47,714 nucleotides of DNA from Caldithrix abyssi DSM 13497. GTDB lineage: Bacteria; Electryoneota; AABM5-125-24; Hatepunaeales; Hatepunaeaceae. A program made the translations under genes and the position numbers. Location of the stretch: NCBI GenBank assembly GCA_945865405.1, contig CAMBDS010000022.1:1-47714 (forward strand), read 5' to 3'. Numbering within the stretch: the stretch's first letter is position 1; every line of letters starts with the position of its first letter. Positions 1-7,774 of the stretch are shown one piece after another. Below the pieces are notes generated by a model that was not told where the DNA came from, made no database searches, and worked only from the letters and a program-made list of their open reading frames with translations.

Positions 1-2187
1 TCCTTCGCCGCCGTCGGTGGCAACGGCATTTGCTCTGTCATCACCATTGCCCCCCATATAAGTACTATATAAAAGGCCAGTTCCCTCGGAGTTCAGGCGG
101 GCGATGAAGATGTCATAACTGCCCCTATGATTTCTTTGGTAAGCCCCCTCAGTTGTCGGAAAGTTGCCGGAACTGAATCCTGCCAACACCACCCCTCCAT
201 TTCCATCGGGACAAGTGGCAAGTGCTCTGTCGTCACCATTACCCCCCAAGTAGGTGCTAAAATTAAGGGCACTCCCCTCGGAATTCAAACAAACGATGAA
301 CGCATCTACGAAGCCACCGCCGAAATTTCTCTGGTAAGCCCCCTGAGTCGTGGGTAGGTTGTCGCTGAAAGTATAACCAGATGCCACCACTCCTTGAGCA
401 CCGTATGAGGTAAGCGAATAAATGTAGTCGTTTTCACTTCCCCCAAAATAAGTACTATAAATTAACGCACTTCCATTAGAGTTTAGTCTAGCAATAAAGG
501 CGTCAGCGTTACCACTGTGGTTTCTCTCATAAGCCCCCTCCGTGGTTGGGAAGTTACCGTCAGTCAAACCCGCCACAACCACTCCATAATCGCCGTCGGA
601 AGCTATAGAGCGGACGTAGTCTCCACCATTTCCCCCCAAGTAGGTGCAGTAGATCAGTGCACTCCCTGCAGTATTCAATTTTGCGATGAAGCCGTCATAA
701 CCTCCACCATGATTTCTCTGGTACGCCTCATCAGTAGCAGGAAAATTGCCGGTAGTAAAACCTGCTACTGAGACCTCGCCCGCGTTGTTGCATATGAGTG
801 AGTTAATACCGTCATATGAATTCCCCCCCAAATAAGTGCTATAGATCAATTCGTTTCCATCTTCACTCAACTTTGAGATGAAAGCATCGTACGTACCACC
901 ACCATAATTTCGCTGGTAAGCCGCATTGGTGACCGGGAAGTTATTGCTTTGGGATTGGCCAGCTACGATCAAGTCACCCTCAATATCACTCCAAAGAGCA
1001 TACCCTAAATCTCCTTCTTGTCCTCCCAAATAAGTACTGAAAAGTAATTGGCTGCCTTCTGCGTTCAATCGTCCAATAAAGACGTCTCCATCATTGTAGG
1101 ATTGATCAATCGCTCCCTCAGTAGTGGGAAAGTTGTTGCTACTTGTGTAACCAGCTACCAACACCCCATCACCGTCGGGCGTAATCGCAAAGGCAACATC
1201 ATGACCCCCTCCCCCCAAATACGTGCTATAAACCAGCGGGTCAACGACGAGCTTCTTCGACTTGTCCCAACCTTCCGGCAGAACGACACCAAATGACTTG
1301 CTACCTTCGACCTTGAACTCGGCTCGCACCGGCGTGAGCGAGCCGTCGGACTCGATCTGGAAGGCTTCAGGGAGGGCCTGGCGGAGGACTCCCAGCGAGG
1401 TCGGCAGGAGCAGTTCGCCGCCGTCGGCAGTCGCTTCAAGGTCGCAGGTCAAGCCAAGACACTCAACCCGAATCTGTCTTGGGTCGGTGTTGGGGTGGAT
1501 GATGAAGTCGAATTCGATTAGACGAACAGCAGATTTAGCGGATTGAGCAGATTGGATTCCATCTTTCGATGGAATGATGAGGGACTCTCCCGCCCCTCTC
1601 CAGACCACATCTACGCCGTCCCAGACATCCTTCAAGACCAGTCGCTGATAGTTGCCACAATCGGGAGCCCATTTGGATTCGTCGTTGCCAAGGAAGTAGT
1701 TGTTGTTCCATGATAACCGTTCAGACGCATCCACTGAAACAGCCGCCGCCGGAGTCGTCTGTTCCGGGAGGAAGTTCCCCGCTGTGCGCGAGAGGGCGTT
1801 TTGGAACTTGAACTTCAGGGCGTGACTCTTAGACGGGACAGCAGATTGTGTAGATTGGAACGGATCGGAATGGATTCCATCTTGCGATGGAATGATGAGG
1901 GACTCTGGATTGATGAGGGACTCCTGCTCAACGGAAGGCTCGTAAACGGTTTGAAGCACCGTGAACCCGTCGCGCTCGATGAACCAAGTGAGACCACCTT
2001 CCCCATCGGCTTTGAACAGGACGTGTTCGTCCCACTGACCTTTGTTCTCGGTGAAGAAGAGGGGGCGATCTTGATTCAGTGATTGCAAGGGCGAATAACT
2101 ATCCGCCCTACTTTCATCTGTCAGGGCGAAGGCCTGATAGGTAAGTGTGATAACTGTTAGAAGGGTTATAAGGAACTTGGCAAACAT
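1..2187 (-). CDS. Secreted SBBP-repeat beta-propeller protein (C-terminus cut off by window start)
   Basis: Reading the minus strand from ATG at 2187-2185 gives an uninterrupted frame of about 729 codons to the window edge. It starts with a signal peptide (MFAKFLITLLTVITLTYQAF). An N-terminal domain follows, typical of SBBP proteins, with FFTENKGQWDEHVLFKADG near residues 45-62 and VLKDVWDGVDVVWRG near 193-207. From about residue 330 there are at least seven repeats of ~55-60 residues with the SBBP signature (LLYSTYLGG, NFPTTEGAYQRN, DAFIARLNSEG). Such proteins are exported and probably surface-exposed or released; ligands are unknown. Two palindromic repeats lie in frame inside the N-terminal domain (see separate entries). 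A candidate promoter sits just upstream. The family call is secure; the function is not known. Confidence 0.9.
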   Translation of the reverse strand, partial: MFAKFLITLLTVITLTYQAFALTDESRADSYSPLQSLNQDRPLFFTENKGQWDEHVLFKADGEGGLTWFIERDGFTVLQTVYEPSVEQESLINPESLIIPSQDGIHSDPFQSTQSAVPSKSHALKFKFQNALSRTAGNFLPEQTTPAAAVSVDASERLSWNNNYFLGNDESKWAPDCGNYQRLVLKDVWDGVDVVWRGAGESLIIPSKDGIQSAQSAKSAVRLIEFDFIIHPNTDPRQIRVECLGLTCDLEATADGGELLLPTSLGVLRQALPEAFQIESDGSLTPVRAEFKVEGSKSFGVVLPEGWDKSKKLVVDPLVYSTYLGGGGHDVAFAITPDGDGVLVAGYTSSNNFPTTEGAIDQSYNDGDVFIGRLNAEGSQLLFSTYLGGQEGDLGYALWSDIEGDLIVAGQSQSNNFPVTNAAYQRNYGGGTYDAFISKLSEDGNELIYSTYLGGNSYDGINSLICNNAGEVSVAGFTTGNFPATDEAYQRNHGGGYDGFIAKLNTAGSALIYCTYLGGNGGDYVRSIASDGDYGVVVAGLTDGNFPTTEGAYERNHSGNADAFIARLNSNGSALIYSTYFGGSENDYIYSLTSYGAQGVVASGYTFSDNLPTTQGAYQRNFGGGFVDAFIVCLNSEGSALNFSTYLGGNGDDRALATCPDGNGGVVLAGFSSGNFPTTEGAYQRNHRGSYDIFIARLNSEGTGLLYSTYMGGNGDDRANAVATDGGEG
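1552..1587. repeat. Palindromic repeat inside the SBBP gene, copy 1
   Basis: Hairpin with stem ATTCCATC / GATGGAAT around a 4-base loop, followed by the tail GATGAGGGACTCT. It is read in frame on the minus strand as ESLIIPSKDGIQS. The same hairpin-plus-tail occurs at 1871-1905 in the same gene, and a diverged version occurs between genes at 2448-2479. The bases before it (cagcagattt...gattg) also resemble those before the second copy, so the repeated unit may be about 60 bp. Confidence 0.8.
1871..1923. repeat. Palindromic repeat inside the SBBP gene, copy 2 with partial duplication
   Basis: Hairpin ATTCCATC-ttgc-GATGGAAT plus tail GATGAGGGACTC at 1871-1905. A second partial copy of the tail (tggattgatgagggactc) follows at 1906-1923. 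On the minus strand it codes ESLINPESLIIPSQDGIHS, interrupting the N-terminal domain without breaking the frame. Confidence 0.8.
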
Positions 2188-2237
2188 GGCACGACCTTTT
2201 TATTTAAATTCACAACGGATTAGGCGATAGCGTTCGA

Positions 2238-2280
2238 TCAAGTTAATGAACTATTTACTCAATGTCAAGGAATGTCAATT
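2238..2280 (-). promoter_or_regulatory. Candidate promoter of the SBBP gene (copy 1 of a 42-bp direct repeat)
   Basis: On the minus strand this holds TTGACA (2268-2263), a 17-base spacer and TAACTT (2245-2240), a good sigma-70-like promoter. Predicted initiation would be about 45 nt before the ATG at 2187, and an AAGG Shine-Dalgarno-like stretch precedes that ATG. The whole ~42 bp recurs at 2597-2639 with about two mismatches. Confidence 0.55.
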
Positions 2281-2289
2281 ACTATAGCT

Positions 2290-2319
2290 AAAAAAACAGC
2301 CCTTATCTCAAAGGCTGTT
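2290..2319 (-). terminator. Intrinsic terminator, minus strand
   Basis: On the minus strand, stem AACAGCC / GGCTGTT (2319-2313 with 2301-2295) is followed by a run of T (plus-strand A's at 2290-2296). It lies between the two copies of the promoter-like direct repeat, so it would stop transcription coming from the distal copy before the SBBP promoter. Confidence 0.6.
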
Positions 2320-2387
2320 GTTAAGATTGTCGCCAAACCTAAGTGTGACACAATTAGGAGAAGTCGGACAGGCAGAGACGGGGGAAA

Positions 2388-2479
2388 ATGTAAAATGTAA
2401 AATGTAAATTGTAAAATTAGGGATAGGCTTGCGCCGGTATGGAAATCTGGATCCCAACTTTCGTTGGGATGATGAGGGA
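2388..2479. repeat. Composite repeat: gtaaaat-type low-complexity run plus hairpin
   Basis: A run of near-tandem 7-8-mers (aaaatgtaaaatgtaaaatg...) ending in gtaaaattaggga is followed by a hairpin, ATCCCAAC-tttc-GTTGGGAT, with tail gatgaggga (2448-2479). The low-complexity part recurs at 3208-3240, again immediately before a hairpin. The hairpin belongs to the same family as the two in the SBBP gene. Confidence 0.75.
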
Positions 2480-2596
2480 AGTCTGTTTGATGAGGGTGAT
2501 CGATTTCATTTTCTGGCCTTGCTATCTGTATGATTTAACACTTGTGTTAGAAAAGGCTTAGCCTTTGCCAACTTCGTGACAGTGTCCATTGAACCG

Positions 2597-2639
2597 TCAA
2601 GTTAATGAACTATTTTCTCAATGTCAAGGAATGGCAATA
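2597..2639 (-). promoter_or_regulatory. Second copy of the 42-bp promoter-like direct repeat
   Basis: Nearly identical to 2238-2280. On the minus strand it keeps TTGACA (2627-2622), a 17-base spacer and TAACTT (2604-2599). A transcript from here would run about 300 nt to the terminator at 2319-2290. That stretch contains only a very short frame overlapping a palindromic repeat. It could be a duplicated gene front, a small RNA promoter or a relic. Confidence 0.45.
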
Positions 2640-2712
2640 GACAATGATAAAAAAGGGACCTGATTTGCCTTGACTTTATATAAATTTAGTATCCACTTTA
2701 GATTCTCAAGAT

Positions 2713-3130
2713 AAGGGCGGACTGAAAGTCCACCCTCCAAGATTTGAAGACAGGCGGGGACGCCTGTCGTACGTAATAAGGTGACAGACTGAAGTCTGTC
2801 GTACTGGGAGTGCTTCGCGACCTTCGGCTCCGGCTTGCGCCGGAATGATGAGCGGCTTGAAAAGCCGCTCTCCAAGGAAAAACGGTGACAGACAGGAATG
2901 TCTGTCGTACTGGTATGATGAGCGGCTTGAAAAGCCGCTCTCCAAGAAGTAAAGGGCGAAGGCAAGCTTCGCCCGCACGGAATGAGGTGACAGGCTGAGA
3001 CGCCTGTCGTACGGCAGTCCGGGACGTCCTGCCCCTCTTCAAGAGGTGGACAAACGTCGGCCGTACTGCCTTTAGTTGCCCTTCTGCCCGGCTTGCAAGA
3101 TGGGGCTCGATAAATCGGCCCCTACGCGAC
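2713..3130. repeat. Cluster of about ten REP-like hairpins of several families
   Basis: Successive hairpins with conserved tails: GGCGGACT/AGTCCACC (2715); GACAGGC/GCCTGTC with tail GTAC at 2749-2772, 2781-2806, 2885-2913 and 2987-3014, with varying stem sequence but constant tail; AGCGGCTT/AAGCCGCT with tail CTCCAAG at 2851-2876 and 2921-2946 (identical copies); CCGGC/GCCGG near 2831; GGGCGAAG/CTTCGCCC at 2954-2980; GGGGCTCGA/TCGGCCCC with tail TACGCGAC at 3103-3130. The stems co-vary, so the hairpin appears to be what is conserved. Related copies occur at 34334, 40688, 42713 and 42739. Confidence 0.85.
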
Positions 3131-3207
3131 TCTAAGATAACAGGCAATAATTCTAAAAACAACATGCGAGACTAATGAGAAAGTTTGGTTGAAAGGGACG
3201 GGGAAGG

Positions 3208-3269
3208 AAATGTAAAATGTAAAGTGTAGAGTGTAAAATTAGGGACAGGCAGGGACGCCTGTCGTACGG
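3208..3269. repeat. gtaaaat-type run plus GTAC-tailed hairpin
   Basis: Near-tandem 7-8-mers (aaatgtaaaatgtaaagtg...) end in gtaaaattaggga, as at 2388-2420. They are followed by a GACAGGC/GCCTGTC hairpin with tail GTACGG (3244-3269), the same family as in the 2749-3014 cluster. Confidence 0.75.
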
Positions 3270-3489
3270 AAGAGTTGGGCACAAGAGCCGACTAACTACA
3301 CCCCTTACAGCTTGAGACAATAAAATTCCTCAATAACTGCTGGAAAATCGCCCGCCAAGTATTATCTTATCAAGTTGGAGTGGGAGAGGAGTGCGAATTA
3401 CAAAGTGCAAGGCAAAACAAGTCTCCCGCCCAGCAAAGCTGGCCGGGCTACACGCAATGCAGCTTTTCATTATGCGCTCAAAGTGCAAA

Positions 3490-3513
3490 GCTGAAGCATG
3501 CTTCAGCACTCCG
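3490..3513. repeat. Palindromic repeat GCTGAAGC/GCTTCAGC with CTCCG tail
   Basis: Stem GCTGAAGCA/TGCTTCAGC with tail ACTCCG. Other copies are at 34434-34457 (inside the Omp85-like gene), 36565-36587 (over the stop codon of the YciI-like gene) and 40822-40845. It lies about 60 bp before purC. Confidence 0.75.
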
Positions 3514-3570
3514 ATAGGGCTCCGCTATAACTAATTACAATCATCGAATTAAATTTAACGAGGATATAAC

Positions 3571-4278
3571 TTGACAAAGCAAGACCTCCTCTACGAAGGC
3601 AAAGCTAAAAAAGTCTGGACAACCGACGATGCCAATCAGGTCATCGTCGAGTATAAAGACGATGCGACCGCCTTCGATGGGACAAAAAAAGGGACTATAA
3701 CCGGCAAAGGTGAGATCAACTGCGCCGTCTCAACCATACTATTCCAGTATCTCGAGTCGTATCAGGTGAAGACTCACTTCATCCAAAGGCTCTCGGCCCG
3801 CGAAATGCTGACGAAAAAAGTCGAGATCATCGGGATCGAGGCAGTCATGCGCAACGTCGCGACAGGCTCGCTCGTGAAGAGACTGGCTTTCCCTGAGGCG
3901 CAGGTATTGGAGTACCCGGTTTACGAGACCTACCTGAAGAATGACGCTCTCGGCGACCCGCTGATAAACGAGCATCACGCCTATGCGCTGCATCTGGCCA
4001 AGCCGGAAGAACTACGGGCAATTTTTCGTTTGACAGGGAAAATCAATGCGATTCTCCGCAGTTTCTTCGACAGGCGAGGAATGACGCTGGTTGACTTCAA
4101 GCTTGAATTTGGTCGCTTCCAAGGCGAAATCATCCTTGCCGATGAGATCTCCCCGGACACCTGTCGGATCTGGGATCAGAAGAGCAACAAGAAGCTCGAC
4201 AAGGATCGGTTCCGGTTCGACCTCGGTGGAGTCGAGAAAGCTTATCAGGAAGTGTACGAACGAGTGACAGCAAGGTGA
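3571..4278 (+). CDS. purC: Phosphoribosylaminoimidazole-succinocarboxamide synthase
   Basis: SAICAR synthase, the step of purine synthesis that joins CAIR with aspartate using ATP. The 235-residue product has the usual family length and motifs: LYEGKAKKVW at the N-terminus, the ATP-site GKGEINC, AVMRNVATGSLVKR in the middle, and LVDFKLEFGR...LADEISPDTCRIWD in the C-terminal half. The start is TTG at 3571, preceded by an ACGAGGA ribosome site. It heads a string of overlapping genes and its stop overlaps the GTG start of psd. purS and purQ follow three genes later, so purine genes are interleaved with phospholipid genes. Confidence 0.97.
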   Translation: MTKQDLLYEGKAKKVWTTDDANQVIVEYKDDATAFDGTKKGTITGKGEINCAVSTILFQYLESYQVKTHFIQRLSAREMLTKKVEIIGIEAVMRNVATGSLVKRLAFPEAQVLEYPVYETYLKNDALGDPLINEHHAYALHLAKPEELRAIFRLTGKINAILRSFFDRRGMTLVDFKLEFGRFQGEIILADEISPDTCRIWDQKSNKKLDKDRFRFDLGGVEKAYQEVYERVTAR

Positions 4279-4943
4279 AGAACCGGCCCCGCCGGGTAGG
4301 CTTTGCCCCGGAAGGCGGACCGATCCTGATGGTCAGCGGCGTCATCGTTGTGATAGCGGTGATTATCTCGCTCGCCTTTGGAGAAGAGGGGCGGCTGTTG
4401 TGGCTGCCCGCGCTGGCGGTCGTCTGGTTCTTTCTGGTGGCGCAGTTCTTCCGAGACCCGGAGCGATTTCCGCCTATGGGCGAGAAGCTGATTATCTCGC
4501 CTGCAGACGGAAAAGTCATCTCGATTGGCGAGGCAGTCGAGTCACCGCTCGACCCTATCGGAGTCAGGATTTCGATCTTTATGTCGCCGATCAACGTACA
4601 CGTCAACCGTTCGCCTGTCAACGGCGTAATCACGTCGTTTGAGCACAGGGCGGGAAAGTTTCTCGGAGCCTTCAAACCGGAGGCGTCGCGGGAGAACGAG
4701 CAGACGATCATCCAGATGAGCACTGCCCACGGTGCGATAGCGTTCAAGCAGATATCGGGATTTCTTGCGCGCAGGATAGTTTTTCACCCGAAACCGGGAG
4801 ACAAGCTTGTCGCCGGGGATAGAGTTGGTATGATACGGTTTGGTTCGCGGGTCGATATTTTCTTTCCCAAAAGTGTGAAGATCAAAGTGCAACTGGGGCA
4901 GATGGTGACGGCTGGCGAAACGATTATAGGAGAATTTGTTTGA
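4275..4943 (+). CDS. psd: Phosphatidylserine decarboxylase (short, archaeal-type)
   Basis: Converts phosphatidylserine to phosphatidylethanolamine at the membrane. The 222-residue protein is of the short class. It has an N-terminal hydrophobic pair (residues ~15-55), FFRDPER and SPADGKV motifs, and INVHVNRSPVNG. The pyruvoyl-forming cleavage site is visible as FGS in MIRFGSRVDIF, with Ser191 as the predicted pyruvoyl residue. The GTG start overlaps the purC stop (GTGA), and the stop overlaps the pssA start. It directly precedes the synthase that makes its substrate, which strongly supports the assignment. Confidence 0.95.
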   Translation: MKNRPRRVGFAPEGGPILMVSGVIVVIAVIISLAFGEEGRLLWLPALAVVWFFLVAQFFRDPERFPPMGEKLIISPADGKVISIGEAVESPLDPIGVRISIFMSPINVHVNRSPVNGVITSFEHRAGKFLGAFKPEASRENEQTIIQMSTAHGAIAFKQISGFLARRIVFHPKPGDKLVAGDRVGMIRFGSRVDIFFPKSVKIKVQLGQMVTAGETIIGEFV

Positions 4944-5725
4944 AGTATTATCAGAGATCGCTTTGGCCTAATTTACTGACATTTGGGAACATCTTCCTCG
5001 GCTTTTTTGCGATCTTAATGTTTGCACAGGGGAAGTTCCTGACCGGATGCTGGCTTGTCGTGATAGGAGCGATACTGGACGGAATGGACGGCACGGTCGC
5101 CCGTTGGGTCAAATCGTCATCGAAATTTGGCGGCGAGGTTGACTCTTTTGCCGATGCAGTCTCGTTTGGCGTCGCGCCGTCGGTACTGGTCTATTTCATG
5201 TTGCCGGACTCGCTCGGCTGGGCGAAAGTCTCAATGGCGGCTCTTCCATTGCTTACAGCAACGACGAGGCTGGCAAGGTATAATCTGCTTTCTGAGGAAC
5301 ATAGCCATTCCCGAATATTTTCGGGAATGCCTACGCCCTCGGCGGCGATGCTGTTCGTCGGGTTTTATATCTACTGCCATGCTTACGCTTTTGACTTCAA
5401 CACCGGTCCTATTTGGATTTCGTTGACGATGATCGTCTCATTATTGATGATAAGTCCGGTACCGTATAGGAGATTGCCAGTCATCCAGATTCATGGCGTT
5501 AAGCGGCCGTGGTTCTCAATTTTGGTTTTGGTGATCATCGCATCGGCGCTATTGTTCGACACGCAGCGTGTTCTTTTCCCTCTTATGGTCGTCTATCTGT
5601 TGATTGGTCCGATAGAATGGATCGTCGCACACTCGGGCATAATATCTACCGAAGAGGCTGGGAAGTTGCGTGAATCATCAGGCAGACCTGTCCGCAGACC
5701 CTTTTTCCCACGGAGACGTAAGTGA
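4940..5725 (+). CDS. pssA: CDP-diacylglycerol--serine O-phosphatidyltransferase
   Basis: Membrane enzyme making phosphatidylserine from CDP-diacylglycerol and serine. The CDP-alcohol phosphotransferase signature is intact: ILDGMDGTVARWVK followed by FGGEVDSFADAVSFG, giving the D-G-A-R-G-D-D pattern. There are about seven to eight hydrophobic segments and a basic tail ([10 protein letters not shown]). The TTG start overlaps the psd stop (TTGA). A perfect 10-bp palindrome lies within the gene at 5308-5331, but it adds no residues relative to the family, so it is probably native. Confidence 0.96.
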   Translation: MKYYQRSLWPNLLTFGNIFLGFFAILMFAQGKFLTGCWLVVIGAILDGMDGTVARWVKSSSKFGGEVDSFADAVSFGVAPSVLVYFMLPDSLGWAKVSMAALPLLTATTRLARYNLLSEEHSHSRIFSGMPTPSAAMLFVGFYIYCHAYAFDFNTGPIWISLTMIVSLLMISPVPYRRLPVIQIHGVKRPWFSILVLVIIASALLFDTQRVLFPLMVVYLLIGPIEWIVAHSGIISTEEAGKLRESSGRPVRRPFFPRRRK

Positions 5726-5973
5726 AGGCCCGTGTTTCGATCAGGCTGAAGTCAGCCATCCTTGACCCTCAAGGCAAGACCGTCCAGCAAGCACTTCAGC
5801 AGATGGGGTACTCAGACGTCAGTTCGGTGCGCATTGGCAAGCTTGTCGAGTTGGAAGTCGGCGGTAACGACCCGATAGAAGTGCGCACCAAAGTCGAAGA
5901 ATTCAGCCGCAAGTTATTGACAAATCCGCTAATGGAAACTTTTGAAATAGAGTTGGTACGAGATGTTGTCTAA
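5722..5973 (+). CDS. purS: Phosphoribosylformylglycinamidine synthase subunit PurS
   Basis: Small subunit of the three-part FGAM synthase (PurS-PurQ-PurL). It has 83 residues with the typical start [40 protein letters not shown] in the middle and [15 protein letters not shown] at the end. The GTG start overlaps the pssA stop. It overlaps purQ by 11 bases, so the two are translationally coupled. purL is not in the window. Confidence 0.95.
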   Translation: MKARVSIRLKSAILDPQGKTVQQALQQMGYSDVSSVRIGKLVELEVGGNDPIEVRTKVEEFSRKLLTNPLMETFEIELVRDVV

Positions 5974-6670
5974 GCAACCCATCGATGTCGTCGTCTTCCC
6001 CGGCTCAAACTGTGACCACGACGCCTTTGACATCATTGGTCGCATGATGGGCCACCCTGTAACCGAAGTCTGGCATCAGGCAGATGACATCGGCAATGCG
6101 GCGGCTGTCATCTTACCGGGGGGGTTCAGCTACGGGGATTACTTGCGCAGTGGAGCAGTTGCCCGATTTGCGCCTGTGATGGATTCCGTCGTCGATTTTG
6201 CTAAGAATGGCGGGCCTGTACTTGGCATCTGCAACGGTTTTCAAATCCTTACCGAAGCGGGGATGTTGCCGGGGGTACTCATGAGAAATTCGGGATTACG
6301 CTTCATCTGTCGGGAGATCTATCTGCGGGTCGAACGTGACGACACAATCTTCACGCGACGGTACATCAAGGGACAGGTACTCAAAATACCAATAGCCCAT
6401 AACGAAGGCAACTTCTACCTTCCTGAAGATCAGCTTGACGAACTGGAAGCCAATAATCAGGTGGTCTTTCGGTATTGTGACCGCAAAGGCAACGTGACGC
6501 CGGAAGCGAACCCGAATGGCGCGGCTCGCAACATCGCCGGGATTATCAATCGCGAAGGCAATGTTATGGGGATGATGCCTCACCCTGAACGTCGTAGCGA
6601 CCCATTACTTGGCAAACCAGATGGCGCCGACCTTTTCCGCTCGCTGGTCGATCACGTTAACGGCAGGTGA
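5963..6670 (+). CDS. purQ: Phosphoribosylformylglycinamidine synthase subunit PurQ
   Basis: Class I glutamine amidotransferase that supplies ammonia to FGAM synthase. It has 235 residues. The catalytic Cys90 is in [11 protein letters not shown] and the His207/Glu209 pair in MPHPERRSD. The N-terminal [13 protein letters not shown] and [13 protein letters not shown] motifs are characteristic of PurQ rather than other amidotransferases. It overlaps purS upstream and the GTG start of tatC downstream. Confidence 0.96.
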   Translation: MLSKQPIDVVVFPGSNCDHDAFDIIGRMMGHPVTEVWHQADDIGNAAAVILPGGFSYGDYLRSGAVARFAPVMDSVVDFAKNGGPVLGICNGFQILTEAGMLPGVLMRNSGLRFICREIYLRVERDDTIFTRRYIKGQVLKIPIAHNEGNFYLPEDQLDELEANNQVVFRYCDRKGNVTPEANPNGAARNIAGIINREGNVMGMMPHPERRSDPLLGKPDGADLFRSLVDHVNGR

Positions 6671-7563
6671 ACAGCACAGACGACCGCACCTCACCAGAGT
6701 CACAAGCAAATGAGGGTGATGGTCTGCGAGTACCGCGTTCTTCGCCTCGAGCAGAACCACCGCTGGATTCGGTAAAAAATGAACCGGTAGCAGCCCCGTC
6801 TGATTCGTTTGCAGATTCAGGTCTGGGTAAACAGGTCTCGGTGTTCCTCAGTCATTTGGATGAGCTTCGCGCCAGGCTGTTTCGGGCGATTCTGGCAGTT
6901 ATCGGTGGAATGATTGTCTGCCTTATCTTCTCCGAGAGAATTGTCAACTTTATCGTCGAGACAGCCGGAAAAGACGTCAGGTTAACCCTTTTAACGCCTA
7001 CCGAAGGCGTCATGGTGTACCTTAAGGTCGGTCTGGTCGCAGGCGTTTTTCTCTCCTCACCGGTCTGGTTCGCACAACTTTGGGGCTTTATCAGCCCGGC
7101 GCTATACCGCAATGAAAAACGCGTCATTCTTCCGGTTATTGCCGCATCGGTAGGGGCGTTCCTTATCGGGGCGGCTTTTGGCTATATGCTACTCCCCTAC
7201 ACCGCCGCCTACTTCATGTCGTTTGCCGGTGGTCAAATCGAAGCGCTCTGGTCACTCTCAAGCTATATCAATCTTGCGCTACAGCTACCTCTTTCATTCG
7301 GAGTCATCTTTGAGCTTCCGCTTGTCATCTACGCCGCCGCCGCCCTTGGTCTCGTTACTGCTCCTACCCTACGCAAATACCGACGACATGCGATTGTGGG
7401 AATAATGATTCTCGCCGCTTTCATCACGCCTGGACCCGACATTTTCAGCCAGTTGATCGTTGCAGTACCTCTATTAATCCTATTCGAGGCAGGCATTTTG
7501 ATGGCGGCAGTTGCGAGAAAACGACGAAATTCCAGAGATAAATCACTGACCGAGGCCTCCTGA
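6667..7563 (+). CDS. tatC: Sec-independent protein translocase TatC
   Basis: Core membrane receptor of the twin-arginine export system. The 298-residue protein has the TatC entry motif ([14 protein letters not shown], near residues 58-71), six membrane segments and the conserved [31 protein letters not shown] and FGVIFELPL regions. The first ~50 residues are a polar, Pro/Ser-rich extension not usual in the family; it comes from the GTG start overlapping the purQ stop. A later start is possible but no better site is obvious. tatA follows after one base. Confidence 0.95.
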   Translation: MNSTDDRTSPESQANEGDGLRVPRSSPRAEPPLDSVKNEPVAAPSDSFADSGLGKQVSVFLSHLDELRARLFRAILAVIGGMIVCLIFSERIVNFIVETAGKDVRLTLLTPTEGVMVYLKVGLVAGVFLSSPVWFAQLWGFISPALYRNEKRVILPVIAASVGAFLIGAAFGYMLLPYTAAYFMSFAGGQIEALWSLSSYINLALQLPLSFGVIFELPLVIYAAAALGLVTAPTLRKYRRHAIVGIMILAAFITPGPDIFSQLIVAVPLLILFEAGILMAAVARKRRNSRDKSLTEAS

Positions 7564-7564
7564 C

Positions 7565-7774
7565 ATGAGTGGCTCAGAACTACTGGTCGTTCTGTTAGTG
7601 GCACTTTTTCTTTTTGGGGGGAAGAGACTGCCTGAGATTGCTCGCACTGCGGGGAGAACGATCCGTGACCTGCGCCGGATGTGGGAAGAGACCAAACGCC
7701 AAATGGGACTCGATCTGATGGATGATATTAAGCCACCCGCCAAGAAAAACCCTACGCAAGAGAAGAATCTTTGA
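7565..7774 (+). CDS. tatA: Twin-arginine translocase subunit TatA/TatE family
   Basis: Pore-forming small Tat subunit of 69 residues. One N-terminal membrane helix (SELLVVLLVALFLFGGKRLPE) with the FGxxRLPE-like hinge is followed by an amphipathic helix (ARTAGRTIRDLRRMWEETK) and a charged tail. Here LFGGKRLPEI replaces the usual FG-P hinge. It could be called TatA or TatB; the short length favours TatA. It lies directly after tatC, and its stop overlaps the TTG start of gatA. Confidence 0.92.
   Translation: MSGSELLVVLLVALFLFGGKRLPEIARTAGRTIRDLRRMWEETKRQMGLDLMDDIKPPAKKNPTQEKNL

Larger units (their letters stand above)
2188..3570. other. Gene-free, repeat-packed intergenic region
   Basis: No credible gene is seen in 1.4 kb. 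Several minus-strand open frames cross it, but they consist of translated hairpin repeats (for example GERLFKP and VRQTFLS words) and lack homology or ribosome sites. The region holds, left to right: a promoter-like repeat, a terminator, a low-complexity gtaaaat run with a hairpin, the second promoter-like repeat, a dense block of about ten hairpins (2713-3130), another gtaaaat run with a hairpin (3208-3269), and two more hairpins (around 3425-3450 and 3490-3513) just before purC. Confidence 0.8.

Noticed and set aside
1..1440. Plus-strand and minus-strand short frames across the SBBP gene, and a CRISPR-like look from its regular repeats
   Set aside because: The repeats are ~170-nt coding repeats of SBBP blades, too long and diverged for CRISPR; the short frames are shadows of the large minus-strand gene.
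2624..3165. Minus-strand open frames of 90-155 codons in the repeat-rich region
   Set aside because: They are translations of palindromic repeats, overlap each other in several frames and have no ribosome sites or family motifs.
5308..5331. Palindromic insertion in pssA
   Set aside because: The perfect 10-bp palindrome adds no residues relative to family members and no sister copy was found.
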